DNA of 64,000 nt from Bradysia coprophila (taxonomy: Eukaryota > Arthropoda > Insecta > Diptera > Sciaridae). Below the pieces are notes generated by a model. That model had not been told where the DNA came from, did not search any database, and saw only the letters and a list, made by a program, of their open reading frames with translations. The stretch lies in the NCBI RefSeq assembly GCF_014529535.1, contig NW_023503464.1, positions 582,122-646,121 on the forward strand. Direction: 5' to 3'. Shown one piece after another: positions 33,112-46,019 of the stretch. Position 1 is the stretch's first letter; each line of letters starts with the position of its first letter. Both the position numbers and the translations under genes were made by a program.

Positions 33112-34794
33112 ATGCGTCGTACTTTTGACCCTAATCATCCTTATAAGAGACTTTATTCAATGGATTTATCTTTAGCTAGTTACATTTCACTTAAAAGTGA
33201 AATTACAGGAAAAATTAGAACGTATCTATTAGATACAGGCGCATCAATCTCCGTCCTAAAAATTGATAAATTATTAAAATCTGTTCCCATAGACAGTTAC
33301 ACTTGCAAAATCAGCGGTGTAGCAGACGGTTTAATTTCTACATTAGGATCAGCAAAAACAAAAGTTTTTATTGGTAACACTTTCGTTACCCAAAGATTTC
33401 ATATTGTTGACAAAAATTTTCCAATTCCATGTGACGGAATTTTAGGCCTTGATTTCTTTGACAATAACAGATGTATTTTAGACTATGGCATTCAATGGTC
33501 ATTGATTGTACGACCACTTCATCGACAATATTCAAAAATTCCAATTTATGATTCGCCTAGCAATAGTTCATTAACAATTCCAGAAAGATGTGAAGTAATA
33601 CGAAGAGTTGGCATATCATCAGGTCACGGTGACATTTATGTCCCTAATCAACGAATCGCAGACGGAGTATTCATTGGAAGAACTATAACGACAAGAACTA
33701 ATCCATATGTCCGAATTTTAAACCTTAACGACCATACCGTTCAATTACATAACGTTAAAATAAAATCTGAAAAAATGGAAAATTACAATGTTTACGGAAC
33801 ACCCGTACCAAGCAAGAACAATGCGACAGAAATATTGCAAAAATTACAGAAGAATTTTCCTTCTTTACAATACAATAGTTTAACTAATTTATGTACTCAG
33901 TACAGTGATGTATTCGCTTTGGATACTGATCAGGTTACTTTCAATAATTTCTATAAACAAAAATTACGACTAAAAGACGACACACCTGTTTATCAGAAAA
34001 ATTTTCGCATCCCTCACACACAAAAACCAATACTAGAAGCATTTGTAGAAAACATGCAAAAAACAAAAATCCTATCACCATCTACGTCAGAGTACAATAG
34101 CCCAGTTTTAATAGTACCAAAAAAGAATTTACCAAATCAGACTGAAAAACGTTATCGTTTTGTTGTGGACTACAGGCAACTTAATAAAAAGCTTTTATCA
34201 GACAAATTTCCACTACCTAGGGTTGATGACATCTTAGATAAGCTTGGCAATGCGAGGTTTTTCAGCGTGATTGACCTCCTAAATGGATTTTATCAAATAG
34301 AACTAGACGAAGAATCCAAAGACCTCACGTCATTTTCAACTGACAAAGGATCTTTCAAGTTTAATTGCGTACCATTCGGTCTCAAAGTAGGACCAAACTC
34401 ATTTCAGCGTATGATGACATTAGCTTTCAGTGGATTACCTACACTTAACCATTTTATTTACATGGACGATTTAATAGTAACAGCACCAACGGAGAAGAAA
34501 ATGATACAAAATTTAAAAGATGTCTTTGACATTTGCAGAAAAGTCAATCTGAAATTACACCCAGAAAAGTGCCAATTTTTTTTGAAAGAAGTTACATTTC
34601 TTGGACATAAATGTACACAACATGGTATCTTACCAGACGATTCAAAAATCGATAAAGTTCTCAATTATCCTAGACCTGACAGTGCTGATTCAGCACGCCG
34701 TTTTGTTGCGTTTTGTAATTATTACAGACGATTCATAAAAAAATTTTACTCATCATGCATATCATATCACCAGATTAACGAAAAAAAATGTTAA
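33112..34794 (+). CDS. pol: pol, first part: protease and reverse transcriptase
   Basis: 560 codons. Aspartic protease motif LLDTGAS with the catalytic Asp at residue 41; reverse transcriptase with FVVDYRQLN, FSVIDLLNGFYQI and the active site YMDD at 450-453. The frame runs into a stop at 34792 just after the RT connection region because of a small indel near 34740-34756; downstream pol continues in another frame. The break could be a true mutation or an assembly error in an A-rich stretch. Confidence 0.92.
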   Translation: MRRTFDPNHPYKRLYSMDLSLASYISLKSEITGKIRTYLLDTGASISVLKIDKLLKSVPIDSYTCKISGVADGLISTLGSAKTKVFIGNTFVTQRFHIVDKNFPIPCDGILGLDFFDNNRCILDYGIQWSLIVRPLHRQYSKIPIYDSPSNSSLTIPERCEVIRRVGISSGHGDIYVPNQRIADGVFIGRTITTRTNPYVRILNLNDHTVQLHNVKIKSEKMENYNVYGTPVPSKNNATEILQKLQKNFPSLQYNSLTNLCTQYSDVFALDTDQVTFNNFYKQKLRLKDDTPVYQKNFRIPHTQKPILEAFVENMQKTKILSPSTSEYNSPVLIVPKKNLPNQTEKRYRFVVDYRQLNKKLLSDKFPLPRVDDILDKLGNARFFSVIDLLNGFYQIELDEESKDLTSFSTDKGSFKFNCVPFGLKVGPNSFQRMMTLAFSGLPTLNHFIYMDDLIVTAPTEKKMIQNLKDVFDICRKVNLKLHPEKCQFFLKEVTFLGHKCTQHGILPDDSKIDKVLNYPRPDSADSARRFVAFCNYYRRFIKKFYSSCISYHQINEKKC

Positions 34795-34834
34795 ATTTGA
34801 ATGGTCCGAAGAATGCGAACACGCATTCCATTAT

Positions 34835-36793
34835 TTGAAAAACTCATTGATAAATCCACCAATTTTAAAATACCCTGACTTTACCAAACAATTCTGCATT
34901 ACCACCGATGCAAGTATAATAGCTTGTGGGGCGGTTTTGACACAAGATTATGACGGAGTTCAAATGCCTATCGCATATGCATCCCGTTCTTTTACACCAG
35001 GAGAACGAAATAAGTCCACACCCGAACAAGAATTAGCTGCAATCCATTGGGCTTTGAACCATTTCAAACCGTATATTTATGGAACTAAATTCTTATTGAA
35101 AACTGATCACAGACCTTTGATTTATCTGTGTTCGCTAAAGAACCCCTCATCAAAATTATTACGCATGCGACTCGACATTGAAGAATATGATTTCGAAATC
35201 GAACATATTAAAGGTAAAGACAACGTCATTGCAGACGCTCTCTCTAGAATTGACTATAACGACCTTAAAGAAATTGTGACAAAAATAAATGTAATTCGCA
35301 AAGTTACTACGAGATCAGAATCACGTAAAAACCAAAGTTCGAATTTACAAGACAATAATACATTCAAAGATATTGTAATTACTAAGCCTAATGTTTACAC
35401 AGTATTGGATCCAGTAGAAGTAAAGAATCTACCAAAATTGATTTTCAATTTCAAATCAAAAACGCCACATTGTATAGTTTTATTACGTCGTAAACAATTA
35501 ATTAAATTAAGACTATCTGACTTTCGAATTAATGGAAATCTCAATCTTAATCAAGTCTTTTTAAAGCTTGAAATTATGGCTAGCAAAATAAATGTGAAAA
35601 ATTTAAGATTATCACTAAATGACGAAATATTTGCAAATTGTAGTGAATTGCAGTTCAAACAAGCAATTAATAATGTATTAAATAATTTAACAATTGCGTT
35701 AACACCGAGTGTTACGTATATCAGTGATGCACAAGAAATATTGAACTTATTGACAAAGTATCATAATGACCCACTTCACGGTGGTCATGCTGGAATTAAA
35801 AGACTTTATAAAAAACTACGTCTTAAATACTTTTGGAAAGATATGTTGAAAGATATTGATAATTTTGTTAAATCTTGTAAAGATTGTCAAATTAATAAAA
35901 CTCGTCCCAGAACAAAAGAACGTCTCAAGATTACACCAACACCTCAGACAGCTTTCGACATTGTTATTGTCGACACTATAGGCCCACTTCCAAAATCTGA
36001 TAAAGGAAATACCTATGCGGTAACTTTAATGTGCGATCTGACTAAGTATTTAGTTACTATATCCTTGCCAGACAAGAAGGCCGTAAGTATAGCTAAAGCG
36101 ATTTTTGAACGATTTATTTTGACTTATGGCCCCATGAAACAATTGCTATCAGACCGTGGGTCTGAGTATGTAAACTCAATTTTAGATGATTTATGTAAAT
36201 TACTAAATGTTGCGAAGGAAACTTCGACTTCATATCATCATCGCACCGTGGGTACTATCGAAAGGTCCCACAGAACATTTAATGAATACTTACGATCATA
36301 TGTTAACGAACAGAAAAGCGATTGGGATGATTTCTTAACATACTTTACGTATTGTTACAATACAACACCTTCAGTAGCCATCAATGATTACTGTCCATAT
36401 CAACTTATTTTCGGTAAAACACCAAACATTTACGATTTCTTGAAGTCTGACTCAGTTGATCCAGTGTATAACATTGACGATTATCACAGAGAAGTCAAAT
36501 TTCGACTACAAATTGCACATCAACGAGCTCAAAAATACCTAGTAGAATCCAAAATTAAACGTAAAAATGTTTATGATTGCACATCCAATCCTCAAACTTT
36601 ATCTCCAAACGATTTAGTTCTGTTACAAGTCAATGAAAGACATAAATTGGATCCTTTGTTTAAAGGTCCATATAGAGTTAAGCAATTATATGAACCTAAC
36701 GTTATTATTGTGAACGACGTTGGAAAAGAAAAATTAGTTCATAAGGATAAAGTTAAACCTTTTCATAAATGTTTTTATTATAGATTTAATTAA
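34835..36793 (+). CDS. pol: pol, second part: RNase H and integrase
   Basis: 652 codons from the first ATG in this frame; the homologous frame already starts near 34756. RNase H with TTDAS, a Glu in PEQELAA and TDHRPL. Integrase with the His/His/Cys/Cys zinc region (HGGHAG..CKDCQ), then DDE residues in VDTIGP, SDRGSEY and GTIERSH, and a C-terminal basic region. Nothing is missing in this half. Confidence 0.92.
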   Translation: MKNSLINPPILKYPDFTKQFCITTDASIIACGAVLTQDYDGVQMPIAYASRSFTPGERNKSTPEQELAAIHWALNHFKPYIYGTKFLLKTDHRPLIYLCSLKNPSSKLLRMRLDIEEYDFEIEHIKGKDNVIADALSRIDYNDLKEIVTKINVIRKVTTRSESRKNQSSNLQDNNTFKDIVITKPNVYTVLDPVEVKNLPKLIFNFKSKTPHCIVLLRRKQLIKLRLSDFRINGNLNLNQVFLKLEIMASKINVKNLRLSLNDEIFANCSELQFKQAINNVLNNLTIALTPSVTYISDAQEILNLLTKYHNDPLHGGHAGIKRLYKKLRLKYFWKDMLKDIDNFVKSCKDCQINKTRPRTKERLKITPTPQTAFDIVIVDTIGPLPKSDKGNTYAVTLMCDLTKYLVTISLPDKKAVSIAKAIFERFILTYGPMKQLLSDRGSEYVNSILDDLCKLLNVAKETSTSYHHRTVGTIERSHRTFNEYLRSYVNEQKSDWDDFLTYFTYCYNTTPSVAINDYCPYQLIFGKTPNIYDFLKSDSVDPVYNIDDYHREVKFRLQIAHQRAQKYLVESKIKRKNVYDCTSNPQTLSPNDLVLLQVNERHKLDPLFKGPYRVKQLYEPNVIIVNDVGKEKLVHKDKVKPFHKCFYYRFN

Positions 36794-37179
36794 TTCATTA
36801 TTTACGAAAATTAAAAAAAAAAAAAACCAAAAGAAATATACAAAAATATTACCTATTTACCTATTAATTAAACAATCATTTCAATATATTAAAATTTGTT
36901 AAGTATGAACTTCCGTGCGTCTGACGGCGAATGGCCTGGTCTGCCAGATTATTTTTTTTGATTTTCAAATTATTAACGTAACAATTTTAAGGGGAAGATG
37001 ACGACGGCAACGGCCAGCCAGTGTTATTACACCTAAAAATGATCTATCTTCGGATCGGAAATTCATATTTCAAATAATTGCGCGCATAGAATTAAATAAA
37101 TCATTGAATTATTAAAATAATACAATAAATAACCCATTTTATAATTCTTAAGTTAATAAGCTAAATTCACACCTTTTCC

Positions 37180-37191
37180 AAAGGGGGAAGA
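37180..37191 (+). promoter_or_regulatory. polypurine tract
   Basis: AAAGGGGGAAGA directly before the 3' LTR, the expected primer for plus-strand synthesis. Confidence 0.8.
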
Positions 37192-37339
37192 TGTAAAGGT
37201 GTTAAACCTCTGATTAGAATAAGAGAGCAATTCTCTCATATGATTGTTATATGTACCACTGTAACTCATTATACTGATTCATTCATTAAAGATACACCAA
37301 AGTAAAAGAACCACAAATAAAGAGTAATTAATTACCATA
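37192..37339 (+). repeat. 3' LTR
   Basis: 148 bp, no difference from the 5' LTR seen by eye; followed by the GATG duplication and the resumed satellite. A region 36794-37179 before it is AT-rich and without a frame. Confidence 0.93.
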
Positions 37340-40300
37340 GATGCACAATTTGCTAGACTAATTGTAGGTGCTTCTAAGTTGACGCACAATTAGTTAAACT
37401 AAATGTGCATCCATTTAAGATGATGCACAATTTGCTAGACTAATTGTAGATGCCTCTAAGTTGATGCACAATTAGTTAGGCTAAATGTGCATCCATTTAA
37501 GATGATGCACAATTTGCTAGGCTAATTGTAGGTGCTTCTAAGTTGATGCACAATTAGTTAAACTAAATGTGCATCCATTTAAGATGATGCACAATTTGCT
37601 GGACTAATTGTAGGTGCTTCTAAGTTGATGCACAATTAGTTAAACTAAATGTGCATCCATTTAAGATGATGCACAATTTGCTAGACTAATTGTAGATGCC
37701 TCTAAGTTGATGCACAATTAGTTAGACTAAATGTGCATCCATTTAAGATGATGCACAATTTGCTAGACTAATTGTAGGTGCTTCTAAGTTGATGCACAAT
37801 TAGTTATGCTAAATGTGCATCCATTTAAGATGATGCACAATTTGCTAGGCTAATTGTAGGTGCTTCTAAGTTGATGCACAATTAGTTAAACTAAATGTGC
37901 ATCCATTTAAGATGATGCACAATTTGCTAGACTAATTGTAGGTGCTTCTAAGTTGACGCACAATTAGTTAAACTAAATGTGCATCCATTTAAGATGATGC
38001 ACAATTTGCTAGACTAATTGTAGATGCCTCTAAGTTGATGCACAATTAGTTAGGCTAAATGTGCATCCATTTAAGATGATGCACAATTTGCTAGGCTAAT
38101 TGTAGGTGCTTCTAAGTTGATGCACAATTAGTTAAACTAAATGTGCATCCATTTAAGATGATGCACAATTTGCTGGACTAATTGTAGGTGCTTCTAAGTT
38201 GATGCACAATTAGTTAAACTAAATGTGCATCCATTTAAGATGATGCACAATTTGCTAGACTAATTGTAGATGCCTCTAAGTTGATGCACAATTAGTTAGG
38301 CTAAATGTGCATCCATTTAAGATGATGCACAATTTGCTAGACTAATTGTAGGTGCTTCTAAGTTGATGCACAATTAGTTATGCTAAATGTGCATCCATTT
38401 AAGATGATGCACAATTTGCTAGGCTAATTGTAGGTGCTTCTAAGTTGATGCACAATTAGTTAAACTAAATGTGCATCCATTTAAGATGATGCACAATTTG
38501 CTAGACTAATTGTAGGTGCTTCTAAGTTGATGCACAATTAGTTATGCTAAATGTGCATCCATTTAAGATGATGCACAATTTGCTAGGCTAATTGTAGGTG
38601 CCTCTAAGTTGATGCACAATTAGTTAAACTAAATGTGCATCCATTTAAGATGATGCACAATTTGCTAGACTAATTGTAGGTGCTTCTAAGTTGACGCACA
38701 ATTAGTTAAACTAAATGTGCATCCATTTAAGATGATGCACAATTTGCTAGACTAATTGTAGATGCCTCTAAGTTGATGCACAATTAGTTAGGCTAAATGT
38801 GCATCCATTTAAGATGATGCACAATTTGCTAGGCTAATTGTAGGTGCTTCTAAGTTGATGCACAATTAGTTAAACTAAATGTGCATCCATTTAAGATGAT
38901 GCACAATTTGCTGGACTAATTGTAGGTGCTTCTAAGTTGATGCACAATTAGTTAAACTAAATGTGCATCCATTTAAGATGATGCACAATTTGCTAGACTA
39001 ATTGTAGATGCCTCTAAGTTGATGCACAATTAGTTAGACTAAATGTGCATCCATTTAAGATGATGCACAATTTGCTAGACTAATTGTAGATGCCTCTAAG
39101 TTGATGCACAATTAGTTAGGCTAAATGTGCATCCATTTAAGATGATGCACAATTTGCTAGACTAATTGTAGATGCCTCTAAGTTGATGCACAATTAGTTA
39201 GACTAAATGTGCATCCATTTAAGATGATGCACAATTTGCTAGACTAATTGTAGATGCCTCTAAGTTGATGCACAATTAGTTAGGCTAAATGTGCATCCAT
39301 TTAAGATGATGCACAATTTGCTAGACTAATTGTAGGTGCTTCTAAGTTGATGCACAATTAGTTATGCTAAATGTGCATCCATTTAAGATGATGCACAATT
39401 TGCTAGGCTAATTGTAGGTGCTTCTAAGTTGATGCACAATTAGTTAAACTAAATGTGCATCCATTTAAGATGATGCACAATTTGCTAGACTAATTGTAGA
39501 TGCCTCTAAGTTGATGCACAATTAGTTAAACTAAATGTGCATCCATTTAAGATGATGCACAATTTGCTAGACTAATTGTAGATGCCTCTAAGTTGATGCA
39601 CAATTAGTTAGGCTAAATGTGCATCCATTTAAGATGATGCACAATTTGCTAGACTAATTGTAGGTGCTTCTAAGTTGATGCACAATTAGTTATGCTAAAT
39701 GTGCATCCATTTAAGATGATGCACAATTTGCTAGGCTAATTGTAGGTGCTTCTAAGTTGATGCACAATTAGTTAAACTAAATGTGCATCCATTTAAGATG
39801 ATGCACAATTTGCTAGACTAATTGTAGGTGCTTCTAAGTTGATGCACAATTAGTTATGCTAAATGTGCATCCATTTAAGATGATGCACAATTTGCTAGGC
39901 TAATTGTAGGTGCCTCTAAGTTGATGCACAATTAGTTAAACTAAATGTGCATCCATTTAAGATGATGCACAATTTGCTAGACTAATTGTAGGTGCTTCTA
40001 AGTTGACGCACAATTAGTTAAACTAAATGTGCATCCATTTAAGATGATGCACAATTTGCTAGACTAATTGTAGGTGCTTCTAAGTTGACGCACAATTAGT
40101 TAAACTAAATGTGCATCCATTTAAGATGACGCACAATTTGCTAGGCTAATTGTAGGTGCTTCTAAGTTGATGCACAATTAGTTAAACTAAATGTGCATCC
40201 ATTTAAGATGATGCACAATTTGCTAGACTAATTGTAGATGCCTCTAAGTTGATGCACAATTAGTTATGCTAAATGTGCATCAATTTAAGATGATGCACAA

Positions 40301-43300
40301 TTTGCTAGACTAATTGTAGATGCCTCTAAGTTGATGCACAATTAGTTAAACTAAATGTGCATCCATTTAAGATGATGCACAATTTGCTAGACTAATTGTA
40401 GGTGCTTCTAAGTTGATGCACAATTAGTTATGCTAAATGTGCATCCATTTAAGATGATGCACAATTTGCTAGGCTAATTGTAGGTGCCTCTAAATTGATG
40501 CACAATTAGTTAGGCTAAATGTGCATCCATTTAAGATGATGCACAATTTGCTAGACTAATTGTAGGTGCTTCTAAGTTGATGCACAATTAGTTATGCTAA
40601 ATGTGCATCCATTTAAGATGATGCACAATTTGCTAGGCTAATTGTAGGTGCTTCTAAGTTGATGCACAATTAGTTAAACTAAATGTGCATCCATTTAAGA
40701 TTATGCACAATTTGCTAGACTAATTGTAGATGCCTCTAAGTTGATGCACAATTAGTTAAACTAAATGTGCATCCATTTAAGATGATGCACAATTTGCTAG
40801 ACTAATTGTAGGTGCTTCTAAGTTGACGCACAATTAGTTAAACTAAATGTGCATCCATTTAAGATGATGCACAATTTGCTAGGCTAATTGTAGGTGCTTC
40901 TAAGTTGATGCACAATTAGTTAAACTAAATGTGCATCCATTTAAGATGATGCACAATTTGCTAGACTAATTGTAGATGCCTCTAAGTTGATGCACAATTA
41001 GTTAAACTAAATGTGCATCCATTTAAGATGATGCACAATTTGCTAGGCTAATTGTAGGTGCTTCTAAGTTGATGCACAATTAGTTAAACTAAATGTGCAT
41101 CCATTTAAGATGATGCACAATTTGCTAGACTAATTGTAGGTGCTTCTAAGTTGACGCACAATTAGTTAAACTAAATGTGCATCCATTTAAGATGATGCAC
41201 AATTTGCTAGACTAATTGTAGATGCCTCTAAGTTGATGCACAATTAGTTATGCTAAATGTGCATCAATTTTAGATGATGCACAATTTGCTAGACTAATTG
41301 TAGGTGCTTCTAAGTTGATGCACAATTAGTTATGCTAAATGTGCATCCATTTAAGATGATGCACAATTTGCTAGACTAATTGTAGGTGCTTCTAAGTTGA
41401 TGCACAATTAGTTATGCTAAATGTGCATCCATTTAAGATGATGCACAATTTGCTAGGCTAATTGTAGGTGCTTCTAAGTTGATGCACAATTAGTTAAACT
41501 AAATGTGCATCCATTTAAGATGATGCACAATTTGCTGGACTAATTGTAGGTGCTTCTAAGTTGATGCACAATTAGTTAAACTAAATGTGCATCCATTTAA
41601 GATGATGCACAATTTGCTAGACTAATTGTAGATGCCTCTAAGTTGATGCACAATTAGTTAGACTAAATGTGCATCCATTTAAGATGATGCACAATTTGCT
41701 AGACTAATTGTAGATGCCTCTAAGTTGATGCACAATTAGTTAGGCTAAATGTGCATCCATTTAAGATGATGCACAATTTGCTAGACTAATTGTAGGTGCT
41801 TCTAAGTTGATGCACAATTAGTTAGACTAAATGTGCATCCATTTAAGATGATGCACAATTTGCTAGACTAATTGTAGGTGCTTCTAAGTTGACGCACAAT
41901 TAGTTAAACTAAATGTGCATCCATTTAAGATGATGCACAATTTGCTAGACTAATTGTAGATGCCTCTAAGTTGATGCACAATTAGTTAGGCTAAATGTGC
42001 ATCCATTTAAGATGATGCACAATTTGCTAGGCTAATTGTAGGTGCTTCTAAGTTGATGCACAATTAGTTAAACTAAATGTGCATCCATTTAAGATGATGC
42101 ACAATTTGCTGGACTAATTGTAGGTGCTTCTAAGTTGATGCACAATTAGTTAAACTAAATGTGCATCCATTTAAGATGATGCACAATTTGCTAGACTAAT
42201 TGTAGATGCCTCTAAGTTGATGCACAATTAGTTAGACTAAATGTGCATCCATTTAAGATGATGCACAATTTGCTAGACTAATTGTAGGTGCTTCTAAGTT
42301 GATGCACAATTAGTTATGCTAAATGTGCATCCATTTAAGATGATGCACAATTTGCTAGGCTAATTGTAGGTGCTTCTAAGTTGATGCACAATTAGTTAAA
42401 CTAAATGTGCATCCATTTAAGATGATGCACAATTTGCTAGACTAATTGTAGGTGCTTCTAAGTTGACGCACAATTAGTTAAACTAAATGTGCATCCATTT
42501 AAGATGATGCACAATTTGCTAGACTAATTGTAGATGCCTCTAAGTTGATGCACAATTAGTTAGGCTAAATGTGCATCCATTTAAGATGATGCACAATTTG
42601 CTAGGCTAATTGTAGGTGCTTCTAAGTTGATGCACAATTAGTTAAACTAAATGTGCATCCATTTAAGATGATGCACAATTTGCTGGACTAATTGTAGGTG
42701 CTTCTAAGTTGATGCACAATTAGTTAAACTAAATGTGCATCCATTTAAGATGATGCACAATTTGCTAGACTAATTGTAGATGCCTCTAAGTTGATGCACA
42801 ATTAGTTAGGCTAAATGTGCATCCATTTAAGATGATGCACAATTTGCTAGACTAATTGTAGGTGCTTCTAAGTTGATGCACAATTAGTTATGCTAAATGT
42901 GCATCCATTTAAGATGATGCACAATTTGCTAGGCTAATTGTAGGTGCTTCTAAGTTGATGCACAATTAGTTAAACTAAATGTGCATCCATTTAAGATGAT
43001 GCACAATTTGCTAGACTAATTGTAGGTGCTTCTAAGTTGATGCACAATTAGTTATGCTAAATGTGCATCCATTTAAGATGATGCACAATTTGCTAGGCTA
43101 ATTGTAGGTGCCTCTAAGTTGATGCACAATTAGTTAAACTAAATGTGCATCCATTTAAGATGATGCACAATTTGCTAGACTAATTGTAGGTGCTTCTAAG
43201 TTGACGCACAATTAGTTAAACTAAATGTGCATCCATTTAAGATGATGCACAATTTGCTAGACTAATTGTAGATGCCTCTAAGTTGATGCACAATTAGTTA

Positions 43301-46019
43301 GGCTAAATGTGCATCCATTTAAGATGATGCACAATTTGCTAGGCTAATTGTAGGTGCTTCTAAGTTGATGCACAATTAGTTAAACTAAATGTGCATCCAT
43401 TTAAGATGATGCACAATTTGCTGGACTAATTGTAGGTGCTTCTAAGTTGATGCACAATTAGTTAAACTAAATGTGCATCCATTTAAGATGATGCACAATT
43501 TGCTAGACTAATTGTAGATGCCTCTAAGTTGATGCACAATTAGTTAGGCTAAATGTGCATCCATTTAAGATGATGCACAATTTGCTAGACTAATTGTAGA
43601 TGCCTCTAAGTTGATGCACAATTAGTTAGGCTAAATGTGCATCCATTTAAGATGATGCACAATTTGCTAGACTAATTGTAGATGCCTCTAAGTTGATGCA
43701 CAATTAGTTAGACTAAATGTGCATCCATTTAAGATGATGCACAATTTGCTAGACTAATTGTAGATGCCTCTAAGTTGATGCACAATTAGTTAGGCTAAAT
43801 GTGCATCCATTTAAGATGATGCACAATTTGCTAGACTAATTGTAGATGCCTCTAAGTTGATGCACAATTAGTTAGACTAAATGTGCATCCATTTAAGATG
43901 ATGCACAATTTGCTAGACTAATTGTAGATGCCTCTAAGTTGATGCACAATTAGTTAGGCTAAATGTGCATCCATTTAAGATGATGCACAATTTGCTAGAC
44001 TAATTGTAGATGCCTCTAAGTTGATGCACAATTAGTTAGACTAAATGTGCATCCATTTAAGATGATGCACAATTTGCTAGACTAATTGTAGATGCCTCTA
44101 AGTTGATGCACAATTAGTTAGACTAAATGTGCATCCATTTAAGATGATGCACAATTTGCTAGACTAATTGTAGATGCCTCTAAGTTGATGCACAATTAGT
44201 TAGGCTAAATGTGCATCCATTTAAGATGATGCACAATTTGCTAGACTAATTGTAGATGCCTCTAAGTTGATGCACAATTAGTTAGACTAAATGTGCATCC
44301 ATTTAAGATGATGCACAATTTGCTAGACTAATTGTAGATGCCTCTAAGTTGATGCACAATTAGTTAGGCTAAATGTGCATCCATTTAAGATGATGCACAA
44401 TTTGCTAGACTAATTGTAGGTGCTTCTAAGTTGATGCACAATTAGTTATGCTAAATGTGCATCCATTTAAGATGATGCACAATTTGCTGGACTAATTGTA
44501 GGTGCTTCTAAGTTGATGCACAATTAGTTAAACTAAATGTGCATCCATTTAAGATGATGCACAATTTGCTAGACTAATTGTAGATGCCTCTAAGTTGATG
44601 CACAATTAGTTAGGCTAAATGTGCATCCATTTAAGATGATGCACAATTTGCTAGACTAATTGTAGATGCCTCTAAGTTGATGCACAATTAGTTAGACTAA
44701 ATGTGCATCCATTTAAGATGATGCACAATTTGCTAGACTAATTGTAGATGCCTCTAAGTTGATGCACAATTAGTTAGGCTAAATGTGCATCCATTTAAGA
44801 TGATGCACAATTTGCTAGACTAATTGTAGATGCCTCTAAGTTGATGCACAATTAGTTAGACTAAATGTGCATCCATTTAAGATGATGCACAATTTGCTAG
44901 ACTAATTGTAGATGCCTCTAAGTTGATGCACAATTAGTTAGGCTAAATGTGCATCCATTTAAGATGATGCACAATTTGCTAGACTAATTGTAGGTGCTTC
45001 TAAGTTGATGCACAATTAGTTATGCTAAATGTGCATCCATTTAAGATGATGCACAATTTGCTAGGCTAATTGTAGGTGCTTCTAAGTTGATGCACAATTA
45101 GTTAAACTAAATGTGCATCCATTTAAGATGATGCACAATTTGCTAGACTAATTGTAGATGCCTCTAAGTTGATGCACAATTAGTTAAACTAAATGTGCAT
45201 CCATTTAAGATGATGCACAATTTGCTAGACTAATTGTAGATGCCTCTAAGTTGATGCACAATTAGTTAGGCTAAATGTGCATCCATTTAAGATGATGCAC
45301 AATTTGCTAGACTAATTGTAGGTGCTTCTAAGTTGATGCACAATTAGTTATGCTAAATGTGCATCCATTTAAGATGATGCACAATTTGCTAGGCTAATTG
45401 TAGGTGCTTCTAAGTTGATGCACAATTAGTTAAACTAAATGTGCATCCATTTAAGATGATGCACAATTTGCTAGACTAATTGTAGGTGCTTCTAAGTTGA
45501 TGCACAATTAGTTATGCTAAATGTGCATCCATTTAAGATGATGCACAATTTGCTAGGCTAATTGTAGGTGCCTCTAAGTTGATGCACAATTAGTTAAACT
45601 AAATGTGCATCCATTTAAGATGATGCACAATTTGCTAGACTAATTGTAGGTGCTTCTAAGTTGACGCACAATTAGTTAAACTAAATGTGCATCCATTTAA
45701 GATGATGCACAATTTGCTAGACTAATTGTAGGTGCTTCTAAGTTGACGCACAATTAGTTAAACTAAATGTGCATCCATTTAAGATGATGCACAATTTGCT
45801 AGGCTAATTGTAGGTGCTTCTAAGTTGATGCACAATTAGTTAAACTAAATGTGCATCCATTTAAGATGATGCACAATTTGCTAGACTAATTGTAGATGCC
45901 TCTAAGTTGATGCACAATTAGTTAAACTAAATGTGCATCCATTTAAGATGATGCACAATTTGCTAGACTAATTGTAGATGCCTCTAAGTTGATGCACAAT
46001 TAGTTAGACTAAATGTGCA
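37340..46019 (+). repeat. 82-bp satellite array, right part
   Basis: About 106 monomers, same orientation and variant classes as the left part. Marker variants show higher-order order: GCTGGACT occurs near 37599, 38173 and 38911 (7 and 9 monomers apart) and again near 42107, 42685 and 43421 with the same steps. A block of about 55 monomers (4.5 kb) has therefore been duplicated. Last monomers before 46170 are diverged (CCGTTTAAG, GATACAC). Confidence 0.95.

Larger units (their letters stand above)
30715..37339 (+). mobile_element. Ty3/gypsy LTR retrotransposon, mdg1/412-like
   Basis: 6,625 bp, inserted in the satellite with a 4-bp GATG duplication (30711-30714 and 37340-37343). LTRs of 148 bp show no difference by eye, so the insertion is young. 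Order: LTR, primer site, two small extra frames, gag (with internal loss), protease, reverse transcriptase, RNase H, integrase, purine tract, LTR. No env frame. A gag gap and a pol frame break mean this copy is probably not able to move by itself. Confidence 0.93.

Noticed and set aside
30863..37179. env gene of the Ty3/gypsy element
   Set aside because: 386 bases between integrase stop and the 3' LTR are AT-rich and without a frame.
27541..46019. CRISPR array
   Set aside because: Units are full 82-bp tandem monomers without unique spacers, and the context is eukaryotic.
27541..46019. Telomeric or centromeric satellite
   Set aside because: The array is bounded by inverted ends of one element and sits between tandem gene copies; no evidence for a chromosome-scale role from this window.
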